A stretch of DNA of 58,544 nucleotides from SIG653 sp045578045 (lineage in GTDB: Bacteria > Bacillota > Clostridia > Oscillospirales > CAG-382): positions 1 through 58,544 of the forward strand of contig JAZNJM010000041.1 in NCBI GenBank assembly GCA_045578045.1, in the 5' to 3' direction. The position numbers and the translations under genes are program-made. The notes under the pieces were generated by a model. That model did no database searches and was not told the origin of the DNA. It saw only the letters and a list, made by a program, of their open reading frames with translations. Below, piece after piece: positions 7,187-15,227 of this stretch. Positions within the stretch are counted from its first letter, which is position 1, and the number at the start of each line of letters is the position of its first letter.

Positions 7187-7220
7187 TTGTTGTAGGTAGT
7201 TTTACCAAAGAGAGCAACAA
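7187..7220 (-). other. Two-tier hairpin upstream of the M23 gene
   Basis: In the 82-base gap before the M23 gene, TTGTTG/CAACAA (7187-7192, 7215-7220) encloses GGTA/TACC (7195-7198, 7203-7206). There is no T-run. It may be a weak leader structure; function is not known. Confidence 0.3.
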
Positions 7221-7252
7221 TTATTCAAATATTTATAAATTATTTTATTTGG

Positions 7253-7876
7253 TTATTTTGAATATGCGTTTAAAGTGCTAACGGTTTTATCAGATTCTTT
7301 TGAAAGTATAGACTCATATTCTTTTTTTGCTTTTATAACTCTTTTTACATATTCAGCGGTTTCATCATATGGAATTGTATCAAGTTTTTTTCCATCAGAC
7401 GAATATCTGCTGTCTGAAAGCCAGCCGCAAACTCTTGTGTATCCCGCGTTATATGATGCATAAATTGCTTCATCGTTTTCAAGTCTTTCCATTAAGAAAG
7501 AAAGATAATAGGTTCCGTATCTTATATTGGTTTTTGGATCTTTTATCATATCATCACTAACAGTTTCTCCAAGTCTTGTAGAAACCCAAGAAAACGTATC
7601 GGGCATAAGCTGCATAAGACCAACAGCACCAGCCGAAGAAACAGCGTCAGCTTTAAAATCACTTTCAGTTTTTATCACAGCATAAACGAGAGCTTCGGGA
7701 ACGGAAAACTCTTCTGATGCACTTTTTACATCTTCAACATATTCAAGTTGATAATTTTCATTTTTAAATATATTTCTAACAAAATATACAATTTCTTCTC
7801 TGAACAAAAGTATAAAGGTCAAACCAACAACTAACAAAATTAAAAGGACACCAAAAATTTTATTATTCTTTGACAT
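7253..7876 (-). CDS. Membrane-anchored lytic transglycosylase (SLT domain)
   Basis: A 207-residue murein lytic transglycosylase with one N-terminal membrane anchor (about residues 8-25) and an extracellular SLT goose-lysozyme-like domain. The catalytic glutamate is E71 in KTESDF; SAGAVGLMQLMPDTF is the hallmark substrate-binding motif, and NIRYGTYYLSFL and YNAGYTRV follow in order. It cleaves glycan strands to 1,6-anhydroMurNAc. The ATG at 7876 is preferred over a GTG at 7885 because AGGTG is then well spaced. It overlaps the end of coaE by 14 bases, as in other Clostridia where coaE and a transglycosylase are adjacent. Confidence 0.9.
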   Translation of the reverse strand: MSKNNKIFGVLLILLVVGLTFILLFREEIVYFVRNIFKNENYQLEYVEDVKSASEEFSVPEALVYAVIKTESDFKADAVSSAGAVGLMQLMPDTFSWVSTRLGETVSDDMIKDPKTNIRYGTYYLSFLMERLENDEAIYASYNAGYTRVCGWLSDSRYSSDGKKLDTIPYDETAEYVKRVIKAKKEYESILSKESDKTVSTLNAYSK

Positions 7877-8471
7877 ATTTTTCACCTATAAAACTCAAAA
7901 AAATATTAACTTTCTCTTGCAATTCTTCCAAGCTACCATTATTTACGATAATATAATCTGAATTTTTTGAGATAAAATCTTCATTTTTTTGCATAGACAA
8001 TCTTTTATTTATTTCAACGGAGTTTTTTTTATCTCTTTTTTCAATTCGTTTATATAAAAGAGCTTCGTCAGCAACGACACCCAATATAAAATCACATTTT
8101 TTATCAAGTCCGCTTTCAAAAAGAGTTGGTGCATCTAAAAAAACAAATTTTTCTCTTTCGGTTCTATGTTTTTCAACAAGATTCTCAATTTTTTCAAGAA
8201 TATATTTATGAGTTATCTCGTTAAGCATACTCGTTTTCAATGAATCACCAAAAGCGACAGCGGCAAGGTTAGCTCTGTTGAGAGAACCGTCTGAAAGCAA
8301 AATCTCTTTTCCAAAAAATGAAACAAGCTCAGTCAAACAAGGAGAATTTTTTTGAGTTACTTCCCTTGATATTAAATCACAATCGATATAAGCGGGGTAA
8401 TGCTTCTGAATCAGTTTTCCAACAGTACTTTTTCCGCTTCCGCTTTTTCCACAAATTCCTATTATTTTCAT
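7863..8471 (-). CDS. coaE: Dephospho-CoA kinase
   Basis: Phosphorylates the 3'-OH of dephospho-CoA in the last step of CoA synthesis. The 202 residues have the normal CoaE length: P-loop GICGKSGSGKST near the N-terminus, YIDCDLISREV (the conserved D of the substrate site), FLDAPTLFESGLD and RIEKRD in the lid region. The start overlaps the tsaC stop by 4 bases (ATGA type), so translation is coupled; the end overlaps the transglycosylase gene. Confidence 0.94.
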   Translation of the reverse strand: MKIIGICGKSGSGKSTVGKLIQKHYPAYIDCDLISREVTQKNSPCLTELVSFFGKEILLSDGSLNRANLAAVAFGDSLKTSMLNEITHKYILEKIENLVEKHRTEREKFVFLDAPTLFESGLDKKCDFILGVVADEALLYKRIEKRDKKNSVEINKRLSMQKNEDFISKNSDYIIVNNGSLEELQEKVNIFLSFIGEKYVKE

Positions 8472-9169
8472 AAATCAATAACCCTTGAAATTTCCTCAAC
8501 AGAAATAGCTCCTACCCTTAAAATTTCGGGTTTATCCTTAACAAGCGAAACAATAGTTGATTCAACGCCAACAGACGTTTTTCCGCTATCAATAATTGCA
8601 GGAATAAGACCTTGAAAATCGTTAATAACCTGATTACACTCTTTAGGGCTTGGCATTGAAGAAATATTTGCAGAAGTACCCGCAATAGGATAATTAGTTT
8701 TTTTTGCAAGTTCAATAAAAACCTTATTTGAGGGGAATCGAATTGCAACGGTATCAAGCCCTCCCGTTACAACTGAACATAATACTTCTTTTTTTCTTAA
8801 AACAACGGTTATTGGTCCGGGAGCAAAGGCTTCGAAAAGTTTATACGCTCTTTTGTCCATATATGCAATATCTTCCCCTTGTGAAGGGTGATACAAATGG
8901 CATATTAAACCTTTTCCCGAAGGGCGTTCCTTTAACTCGTATATCATTTTACAAGCGTTTTCGTCAAGTGCATTAGCTCCAATTCCATAAACTGTTTCGG
9001 TTGGAAATCCAATAACTTCTCCATTTCGAAGATACTCAGCACATTTTTCTAAAGCAGAAAAATTTAAATCTGAATCTTTCATTTTGAATATTTCTGTTTT
9101 ATACTCTTTTTCATTCAAAAAATTTGATATAAACGTTTTTTTTCTGTTATCTGAATATATTTTATCCAT
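8468..9169 (-). CDS. L-threonylcarbamoyladenylate synthase (Sua5/YwlC/YrdC family)
   Basis: Makes threonylcarbamoyl-AMP from threonine, bicarbonate and ATP for the t6A modification of ANN-decoding tRNAs. The YrdC domain is complete: GEVIGFPTETVYGIGANA, KERPSGKGLICHL, FAPGPITVVL, TVAIRFPSN and PIAGTSANISSMPSP. It ends at VISL-like residues without the extra C-terminal Sua5 domain, so it resembles the short form with a ~45-residue N-terminal extension. The ATG at 9169 is chosen: AAGGAA lies 8 bases upstream, and the more upstream TTG (9229) falls inside the -35 box of the promoter. First gene of the minus-strand run to the lipase. Confidence 0.92.
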   Translation of the reverse strand: MDKIYSDNRKKTFISNFLNEKEYKTEIFKMKDSDLNFSALEKCAEYLRNGEVIGFPTETVYGIGANALDENACKMIYELKERPSGKGLICHLYHPSQGEDIAYMDKRAYKLFEAFAPGPITVVLRKKEVLCSVVTGGLDTVAIRFPSNKVFIELAKKTNYPIAGTSANISSMPSPKECNQVINDFQGLIPAIIDSGKTSVGVESTIVSLVKDKPEILRVGAISVEEISRVIDL

Positions 9170-9200
9170 TTTAAATTCCTTACAAATGTATTGTTTTCCA

Positions 9201-9229
9201 ATTTTACCACTTTTTGTTTTATATTTCAA
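9201..9229 (-). promoter_or_regulatory. Promoter for tsaC-like/coaE operon
   Basis: On the minus strand TTGAAA (9224-9229) and TAAAAT (9201-9206) are separated by 17 bases, about 32 bases before the chosen ATG at 9169. This supports that start. The 333-base gap 9170-9502 holds this promoter, the metA promoter and the metA leader; nothing else is evident in 9240-9370. Confidence 0.75.
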
Positions 9230-9377
9230 GTATTTTACAATATATTTCTCAAAAAGATAAATTTTTCAGTTTGAAAAATCAAATAAAACTTTTTTATAAA
9301 TAATATGAAAAACAAGCCAGAGGCAGAAAAAATATGCAAAAACTTTATTTCTTGAGCAATATTTTTTCAAAAATCTA

Positions 9378-9406
9378 TTGTCTTTTGCTGAAAAAGATGG
9401 TATAAT
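9378..9406 (+). promoter_or_regulatory. Sigma-A-type promoter for metA
   Basis: TTGTCT (9378-9383) and a perfect TATAAT (9401-9406) are spaced by 17 bases. Transcription would start near 9413, giving a leader of about 90 bases that contains the inverted repeats at 9436-9484. Confidence 0.8.
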
Positions 9407-9435
9407 GACAGAGATTAAATCAAACTATTATACTT

Positions 9436-9484
9436 GGATAAACGTATGATTATATAAACGTGTTTTTTATCCAATCATACGTTT
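9436..9484 (+). promoter_or_regulatory. Pseudoknot-capable leader of metA
   Basis: AAACGTATGATT (9440-9451) is perfectly complementary over 12 bases to 9473-9484. The 21-base loop contains TTTATCC (9466-9472), which is complementary to GGATAAA (9436-9442) just 5' of the stem. The order A-B-A'-B' can form an H-type pseudoknot or two alternative hairpins, since the segments overlap by 3 bases. The ribosome site GGAG (9491-9494) lies just 3' of the structure. It does not contain a SAM-I, SAM-II or T-box core that I recognise; a protein operator is the other possibility. Confidence 0.45.
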
Positions 9485-9502
9485 CACAGTGGAGATATTG
9501 CA

Positions 9503-10420
9503 ATGCCTATAAAAATTCCCAACTCACTACCTGCCGCCGACATTCTATGTGGCGAAAATATATTCATTATGGATGAAATGAGAGCAACTGCTCAGGATAT
9601 ACGTCCTTTGAAGATTGCGATACTCAATCTTATGCCAACAAAAATCGTTACTGAAACACAGCTTCTCAGACTTTTATCCAACACACCCTTACAGGTTGAC
9701 GTGAGCTTTATGAATACCGTTTCAAGAGTCAGCAGAAATACTCCCGCCGAACACCTGAAAGCGTTTTACGGATCATTTAACGATTTCAGACATTTGAAAT
9801 TTGACGGAATGATTATAACGGGTGCTCCCGTTGAACATCTTGCCTTTAATGACGTTGATTATTGGGACGAGCTTTGCGAAATTTTTGAATGGACGAAACA
9901 TAACGTTTATTCAAAGCTATACATTTGTTGGGGTGCTCTTGCGGCTCTTAACTATCATTACGGTATAAAAAAAATAAATTACGAAGAAAAGCTGTCGGGA
10001 GTATTTGAACACAAAACGCTGATTCCCTCTCATCCTGTTACAAGAGGGTTTGACGAAGTATTTAAAGCACCTCATTCACGTTTTTCAGGCGTTAGCGAAA
10101 AAGATATATTAAAAAATTCATCTCTTGACCTCCTTGCTGTTTCTGAAAAAGCAGGTCCATATCTCATTGCTTCAAAAAAATACAGAGAGATTTTTATAAC
10201 GGGACATCCCGAATATGATTTTGATACCTTATCAAAAGAATATTTCAGAGACGTTGAAAAAGGAATATCGCCCAAAGTTCCCGAAAATTATTTTCCCGCA
10301 AACGATCCAACGAAAACACCAAAAAATTTATGGAGATCTCACGCACATCTACTTTTCTCTAACTGGCTTAATTATTGCGTTTATCAAGGAACTCCATATA
10401 ATACGGAAGAAATTATGTGA
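9503..10420 (+). CDS. metA: Homoserine O-acyltransferase MetA (predicted O-acetyltransferase)
   Basis: Activates homoserine for methionine synthesis. The 305-residue protein belongs to the MetA (glutamine-amidotransferase-like) family: catalytic C142 in YICWGALAAL, and H235 and E237 in TGHPEYD. Residue 111 is glutamate (GAPVE). In characterised MetA proteins Glu at this site goes with acetyl-CoA use and Gly with succinyl-CoA, so acetylation is predicted. It begins 22 bases upstream of nadA and is probably cotranscribed with the NAD genes, an unusual pairing. Regulation may act through the structured leader. Confidence 0.95.
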   Translation: MPIKIPNSLPAADILCGENIFIMDEMRATAQDIRPLKIAILNLMPTKIVTETQLLRLLSNTPLQVDVSFMNTVSRVSRNTPAEHLKAFYGSFNDFRHLKFDGMIITGAPVEHLAFNDVDYWDELCEIFEWTKHNVYSKLYICWGALAALNYHYGIKKINYEEKLSGVFEHKTLIPSHPVTRGFDEVFKAPHSRFSGVSEKDILKNSSLDLLAVSEKAGPYLIASKKYREIFITGHPEYDFDTLSKEYFRDVEKGISPKVPENYFPANDPTKTPKNLWRSHAHLLFSNWLNYCVYQGTPYNTEEIM

Positions 10421-10442
10421 AAGGCTTTTTACAATAAAGGTT

Positions 10443-11354
10443 ATGGAAAAAGATTTACGTTCGGAAATACTAAAACTAAAAAAAGAAAAAAACGCATATA
10501 TCGTTGCTCATTATTATCAGCCTCTTGAAATTCAGCTTATTGCAGACGCTGTGGGAGACTCTTTTGAGCTTGCTAAAAAATGCGTTAAAACAGACGCTGA
10601 TAGAATTATCTTTTGCGGAGTTCATTTTATGGGAGAAAGCGCAAAAATATTATCTCCCAACAAAAGAGTTTTCGTTCCGTCAAGTGATGCGGGGTGTCTT
10701 ATGGCAGATACCATAACGCCCGAAAAGCTATTAAAGCTCAAGGAAAAGCACACCGATGCAGCAGTTGTTTGCTATATCAATTCTTCGGCAGCGGTCAAAG
10801 CGTTATCAACGATTTGTTGCACTTCGTCAAATGCAAAAAAAGTTGTTGAATCTCTCCCAAATAAAAAAATAATTTTTGCTCCCGATAAAAACCTTGGAGC
10901 TCATATTGCCTCGATGTTTCCCGAAAAAGAGTTTATACTTTATGATGGATGCTGCCCTATACACAACGAGGTTACATCTGAGGAAATAATCAAAATAAAA
11001 AAAGAACGTCCAAATGCTTTAGTTCTTGCACATCCCGAATGTGTAAAAAGCGTTACAGACGAAGCAGACGTTATTGGAAGCACTTCTTTAATTCTTTCTC
11101 ACTGCGAAAAAGCGGAAGATTCTGAATTTATAATCGTAACGGAAAAAGCTATTGAAGAAAGGCTTTCTCATTTCTTCCCTAACAAAAAATTCATAACTGC
11201 CTCTGCAAAACTTGAATGTAGAGATATGAAAAAAATAACTCTTGAAAAAATATATAATTCTCTCTGTAACGATATGGGAGAAATTATTCTTGAAAAAGAA
11301 ATTTCAGAAAAAGCGTCAATCTCACTGAAAAGGATGATGGAAATAAATGCGTAG
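10443..11354 (+). CDS. nadA: Quinolinate synthase
   Basis: Condenses iminoaspartate with dihydroxyacetone phosphate to quinolinate, using an oxygen-sensitive [4Fe-4S] cluster. The 303-residue protein starts MEKDLRSEILKLKKEKNAYI at 10443 with AAAGG 5 bases upstream; the longer open frame from 10215 merely overlaps metA. Signature segments are AHYYQPLEIQLIADAVGDS, FCGVHFMGESAKIL, DAGCLMAD, CCTSSNA, HPECVKSV and a C-terminal CRDMKKIT. Cysteines in DAGC, HPEC and the C-terminal motif are the expected cluster ligands. It is followed by nadB with an 8-base overlap. Confidence 0.95.
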   Translation: MEKDLRSEILKLKKEKNAYIVAHYYQPLEIQLIADAVGDSFELAKKCVKTDADRIIFCGVHFMGESAKILSPNKRVFVPSSDAGCLMADTITPEKLLKLKEKHTDAAVVCYINSSAAVKALSTICCTSSNAKKVVESLPNKKIIFAPDKNLGAHIASMFPEKEFILYDGCCPIHNEVTSEEIIKIKKERPNALVLAHPECVKSVTDEADVIGSTSLILSHCEKAEDSEFIIVTEKAIEERLSHFFPNKKFITASAKLECRDMKKITLEKIYNSLCNDMGEIILEKEISEKASISLKRMMEINA

Positions 11355-12900
11355 ATATTTATTTGACTCTCAAAAACTTAATAAATCCAATATATTCGAT
11401 TATGACGTTGTTGTTGTAGGTAGCGGAATTGCAGGTCTTTACGCCGCATTACATCTTGATTCAAATTTGCAATGTGCGGTTATAACAAAAGCAAACATAA
11501 GCGAAAGCAATTCATATCTTGCTCAAGGCGGAATTGCCGCTGTTCTAACGGAAGATGATACTTATATCGCACACATTGAAGACACTTTAAGAGCAGGAGC
11601 AGGACTTTGCGATCCCGAAGCTGTTAGAGTTTTAGTTGAAGAAGGACCTGAAAACATAATGACTCTTATTGATATGAAAATCCCCTTTGACGTTAATAGC
11701 GAAGGTGATCTTCATATAACGCGTGAAGGCGGACACAGAGTAAGAAGGATAGTTCATTGCGGTGGAGATGCAACGGGAAAGGAAACGACCAAACAGCTTG
11801 GAAGGCTTGCTTTCAAAAAGGAAAATCTTCATTTCTTTATGGAATCGTATCTGATAGATATTCTGACAAACGAAGAAGGCGTTTGCGGAGTTATTTGTCA
11901 AGACGGAGATGAAATTAAAATTCTAAGAACGTCAAACGTTATTCTTGCAACGGGAGGTTGCGGACAAGTTTACAAATATACAACAAATCCAAAAGGTTCT
12001 GTTGGAGACGGTATCGCCGCAGCATACAGAGCAGGAGCTAAAATTCACAATATGGAGATGGTTCAATTTCACCCTACAACCCTTATTTCTCCACAAAAGA
12101 CAGACAGACTTTTCTTAATTTCAGAGGCTGTCAGAGGAGAGGGAGCAATTCTTAAAAATTCTGATGGAGTTGCTTTTATGAAGGGAAAACACGAGATGGC
12201 AGACCTCGCTCCAAGAGATATCGTTACGAGAGAAATATTAAAAGAGCTTTCAAGAACGGAAACAGACAGAGCTTTTCTTGATTGCAGCTCTATGACTAAG
12301 GAATTTTTCTCCCAAAGATTTCCAACGATATTTAAAGAATGTGCGGAAAGAGGAATAAATATTCCTGAGGATATGATTCCAATTCATCCTGCTCAACATT
12401 ACCTTATGGGCGGAGTTAAAACAAACCTTGACGGAATGACGGAAATTGACGGATTATACTGTTGCGGAGAAGCGGCAGAAAGCGGAATACACGGTGGAAA
12501 CAGACTTGCTTCTAATTCTGTTCTTGAATGTCTTGTTTTTGGAAGAAGAGCAGCACGTTCTATTAACGCTTCTAAAAGAGAAAAAAGAGAGCTTTATCTT
12601 CCCGTTACTCTCGAAACTGACTATTATAACACCATTAACGAAGAAAAGCTCAACGAATTTTTCATACTGATTAAGAAAACAATGTCAAAATACGTTGGAG
12701 CAGTGAGAACTCCATCAGGACTTAAAAATGCTTATACCATAATAAAAGAAATTTATGACGTTCTTGAAACAGCTCGTTTATCAAACCCATATGAATACAA
12801 AATTTACAATATGTGTCAAGTATCCTTAATGATAATTGAAGCGGCAATTGAAAGAAAAGAAAGTATTGGGGCACACTATATTCTGGAGGAAACAATATGA
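11347..12900 (+). CDS. nadB: L-aspartate oxidase
   Basis: FAD flavoprotein that oxidises L-aspartate to iminoaspartate, the substrate of NadA. The 517 residues start with a dinucleotide fold (VVVGSGIAGLYAALHL), then SYLAQGGIAAVL, the active-site segment GGHRVRRIVHCGGDATGKE, FHPTTL, and PRDIVTREI, with a C-terminal helical domain ending near residue 510. In an anaerobe fumarate, not oxygen, is the likely electron acceptor. Overlaps with nadA (8 bases) and nadC (4 bases) indicate tight coupling. Confidence 0.95.
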   Translation: MRRYLFDSQKLNKSNIFDYDVVVVGSGIAGLYAALHLDSNLQCAVITKANISESNSYLAQGGIAAVLTEDDTYIAHIEDTLRAGAGLCDPEAVRVLVEEGPENIMTLIDMKIPFDVNSEGDLHITREGGHRVRRIVHCGGDATGKETTKQLGRLAFKKENLHFFMESYLIDILTNEEGVCGVICQDGDEIKILRTSNVILATGGCGQVYKYTTNPKGSVGDGIAAAYRAGAKIHNMEMVQFHPTTLISPQKTDRLFLISEAVRGEGAILKNSDGVAFMKGKHEMADLAPRDIVTREILKELSRTETDRAFLDCSSMTKEFFSQRFPTIFKECAERGINIPEDMIPIHPAQHYLMGGVKTNLDGMTEIDGLYCCGEAAESGIHGGNRLASNSVLECLVFGRRAARSINASKREKRELYLPVTLETDYYNTINEEKLNEFFILIKKTMSKYVGAVRTPSGLKNAYTIIKEIYDVLETARLSNPYEYKIYNMCQVSLMIIEAAIERKESIGAHYILEETI

Positions 12901-13733
12901 TTGGTGATAGATTTGATAATATTATTTTTGCTTGTTTTGATGAGGATATGCCATACGGCGATATAACAACAGAATCTGTTATTAAAGACGGAACGTTTGC
13001 CGAGGGCTTTTTCGTTGCAAAGGACAACGGAATTATATGCGGTCTTGAAATTGCAAAACGTGTTTTTGAGCTTTCAGGCGGAAACGTTGAGCTTGAATGT
13101 TATTTTGGTGATGGCGATGAAATTGAAAAAGGACAAAAAATTGCAAAAATTAAAGGAGATGCAAAATCTATTCTCAAAGGTGAAAGAACTGCTCTCAACC
13201 TTATGCAAAGGGCAAGCGGTATTGCAACTGCAACAAAAAAAGCAATTTTGTCTGTTGAAGGTACTAATGCAAAAATAACGGATACGAGAAAGACTATGCC
13301 AGGGTTAAGGCTTCTTGATAAATATGCAGTGAGAATGGGAGGAGGTTATAACCACAGAACAGGTTTATCGGATGGTGTTCTTATTAAAGATAACCATATC
13401 GCAGCCGCTGGTGGAATTAAAAACGCAGTTCTCGCAGCAAAAAAATCCGTTCCACACACGCTTAAAATTGAAGTTGAAACGGAAAACCTCGAACAAATTA
13501 AAGAAGCTCTTGAAGCAAAGGCTGATATTATTATGCTTGATAATATGTCAAATGATGAAATGAGAGAAGCCGTTTTATTCATCAACGGAAGAGCAATAAC
13601 GGAAGCAAGTGGAAATATGGGCGAAAGAGATTTAAAAGCCGTTGCAGAAACGGGCGTTGATATAATATCTATTGGTGCATTAACTCATTCTGTTAAAGCT
13701 CTCGATATCAGCCTCAAATTTTCATTAATATAA
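12897..13733 (+). CDS. nadC: Nicotinate-nucleotide pyrophosphorylase (carboxylating)
   Basis: Converts quinolinate and PRPP to nicotinate mononucleotide, completing the de novo branch begun by NadB and NadA. The 278-residue protein has the family's usual length with EDMPYGDITTES, GERTALNLMQRASGIAT, TRKTMPGLRLLDKYAVRMGG, NHRTGLSDGVLIKDNH and a C-terminal IISIGALTHS. Its start overlaps the nadB stop by 4 bases. No NadR/NiaR-type repressor gene is visible in the window. Confidence 0.95.
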   Translation: MIGDRFDNIIFACFDEDMPYGDITTESVIKDGTFAEGFFVAKDNGIICGLEIAKRVFELSGGNVELECYFGDGDEIEKGQKIAKIKGDAKSILKGERTALNLMQRASGIATATKKAILSVEGTNAKITDTRKTMPGLRLLDKYAVRMGGGYNHRTGLSDGVLIKDNHIAAAGGIKNAVLAAKKSVPHTLKIEVETENLEQIKEALEAKADIIMLDNMSNDEMREAVLFINGRAITEASGNMGERDLKAVAETGVDIISIGALTHSVKALDISLKFSLI

Positions 13734-13775
13734 AAATGCCTACAACCACAATTATTTATAAAGGAGTTTTAAAAC

Positions 13776-14783
13776 GTGTTTGAAGTAATTCTCAAAGAAC
13801 TTAACATAGATTTTATTTTCAAGCTTTTCGGAACATATGAATCAAACATTAAAATAATCGAAAACGCTTTATCTGTCAAGCTGTTAAACAGAGGAGACGG
13901 ATTGAAAATCGTTGGAGAAGATTCAAAAAACGTTGAAAATGCAAAAAACGTTGTGTTGCAACTTGAAAAGCTCTCTCCTGTTAGCTCTGAATTGGACGAA
14001 AATACAGTTAATTACGTTATAGCTGAGGTTATGGACGGAAAAACGGAAGAGCTTTCCGCCTTATACAGCAACTGCATTTGCCTCACCGCAAAAGGAAAAC
14101 CTTTAAAAGCAAAAACAGTAGGTCAGCAAAAATACGTTAATTTAATTAAAACAAACACGGTTATTATGGGCGTTGGTCCTGCGGGAACGGGAAAAACGTT
14201 TCTCGCTGTTGCTATGGCAGTTACAGCTTTAAAAGAAAAGAAAATCTCAAAAATTATTTTAACACGCCCTGCCGTTGAAGCAGGTGAAAAATTAGGTTTT
14301 CTTCCGGGAGATCTTCAAAGTAAAATTGATCCATATCTTCGACCGCTTTATGATGCTCTTGGCGAAATGCTTGGAAATGAGAGCTTTCAAAAACATCTTG
14401 AAAAAGGAACTATTGAAATTGCTCCCCTTGCATATATGAGAGGAAGAACTCTTGATGATGCATTTATTATTCTTGATGAAGCACAAAATACAACGCCTGA
14501 ACAGATGAAAATGTTTCTTACCCGTTTAGGAAACAATTCAAAGGCTATCGTTACGGGAGACGTTACACAGATTGACCTTCCCTATATGAAAAAAAGCGGT
14601 CTTATTGAAGCCCTTGACATTCTCGGTGGAATTGACGGAATTGCAATTTTCCGTTTTTCTCATAAAGACGTTGTCAGACATCCACTCGTTCAGAAAATAA
14701 TTCTTGCATACGAAAAAAATGATACGAAAAAACGCAAGGACGGAGAAGAAAATCAAAGAAGGAGATTCAGACCGCTGAAATGA
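13776..14783 (+). CDS. phoH: PhoH family ATPase (YbeZ/PhoH type)
   Basis: A 335-residue PhoH-type P-loop ATPase, commonly encoded with ybeY and thought to act with it in RNA/ribosome metabolism. The N-terminal ~100 residues are KH-like. The ATPase has Walker A GPAGTGKTF, RPAVEAGEKLGFLPGDL, Walker B FIILDEAQNTTPEQMKMFLTR and TGDVTQIDLP. The start is a GTG at 13776 with AAGGAG upstream. Its 3' end overlaps ybeY by 4 bases, heading a ybeY-era-recO-mutS2 run. Confidence 0.93.
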   Translation: MFEVILKELNIDFIFKLFGTYESNIKIIENALSVKLLNRGDGLKIVGEDSKNVENAKNVVLQLEKLSPVSSELDENTVNYVIAEVMDGKTEELSALYSNCICLTAKGKPLKAKTVGQQKYVNLIKTNTVIMGVGPAGTGKTFLAVAMAVTALKEKKISKIILTRPAVEAGEKLGFLPGDLQSKIDPYLRPLYDALGEMLGNESFQKHLEKGTIEIAPLAYMRGRTLDDAFIILDEAQNTTPEQMKMFLTRLGNNSKAIVTGDVTQIDLPYMKKSGLIEALDILGGIDGIAIFRFSHKDVVRHPLVQKIILAYEKNDTKKRKDGEENQRRRFRPLK

Positions 14784-15226
14784 CAAAAGTATATTATAAA
14801 AACAACACAAAAACAAAAATTTCAAGAAGTATAATAGCCAACATAAAAAAAGTTATTAAGATGACTGTTGAGGAAGAATATCCAGACAATCTTTTTGAAG
14901 TTTCAGTTACAATCTGTAATGACGAATATATACACAAGCTCAACAAGGAATACAGAGGTAAAGATAAAGCAACAGACGTTCTTTCTTTTCCTATTCTTGA
15001 ATTTGACACCCCTGAGGTTATGACTCTTTTGGGAGATATTATTATTTCCGTTGACACAGCTTCAAAACAAGCAGAAGAATACGGAAACACCCTTGAGCGA
15101 GAGCTTTGTTTTCTTGCCGTTCATTCTTCCCTTCATCTTCTTGGATATGACCACGAAATTTCCGAAGAAGAAGAAAAATATATGATCTCAAAACAAAAAG
15201 AAATTCTTTCAAAGGCAGGTCTTTAA
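14780..15226 (+). CDS. ybeY: Endoribonuclease YbeY (rRNA maturation)
   Basis: A 148-residue metal-dependent RNase that takes part in 16S rRNA 3'-end maturation and ribosome quality control. The zinc-binding hallmark HSSLHLLGYDH (three His in HxxxHxxGxDH form) is near residue 113, preceded by LNKEYRGKDKATDVLSFP, the conserved core. It overlaps phoH by 4 bases and is followed one base later by era, matching the known phoH-ybeY-era order. Confidence 0.95.
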   Translation: MTKVYYKNNTKTKISRSIIANIKKVIKMTVEEEYPDNLFEVSVTICNDEYIHKLNKEYRGKDKATDVLSFPILEFDTPEVMTLLGDIIISVDTASKQAEEYGNTLERELCFLAVHSSLHLLGYDHEISEEEEKYMISKQKEILSKAGL

Positions 15227-15227
15227 T

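Noticed and set aside
9170..9229. Longer tsaC-like start at 9229
   Set aside because: That TTG lies in the -35 box of a good promoter; the ATG at 9169 has AAGGAA at proper spacing.
9240..9502. SAM-I, SAM-II or T-box riboswitch before metA
   Set aside because: I looked for the conserved cores and did not see them; only the inverted repeats reported above are present.
10215..10442. Longer nadA start inside metA
   Set aside because: The extension reads metA in another frame and has no similarity to NadA; the start at 10443 has AAAGG in place.
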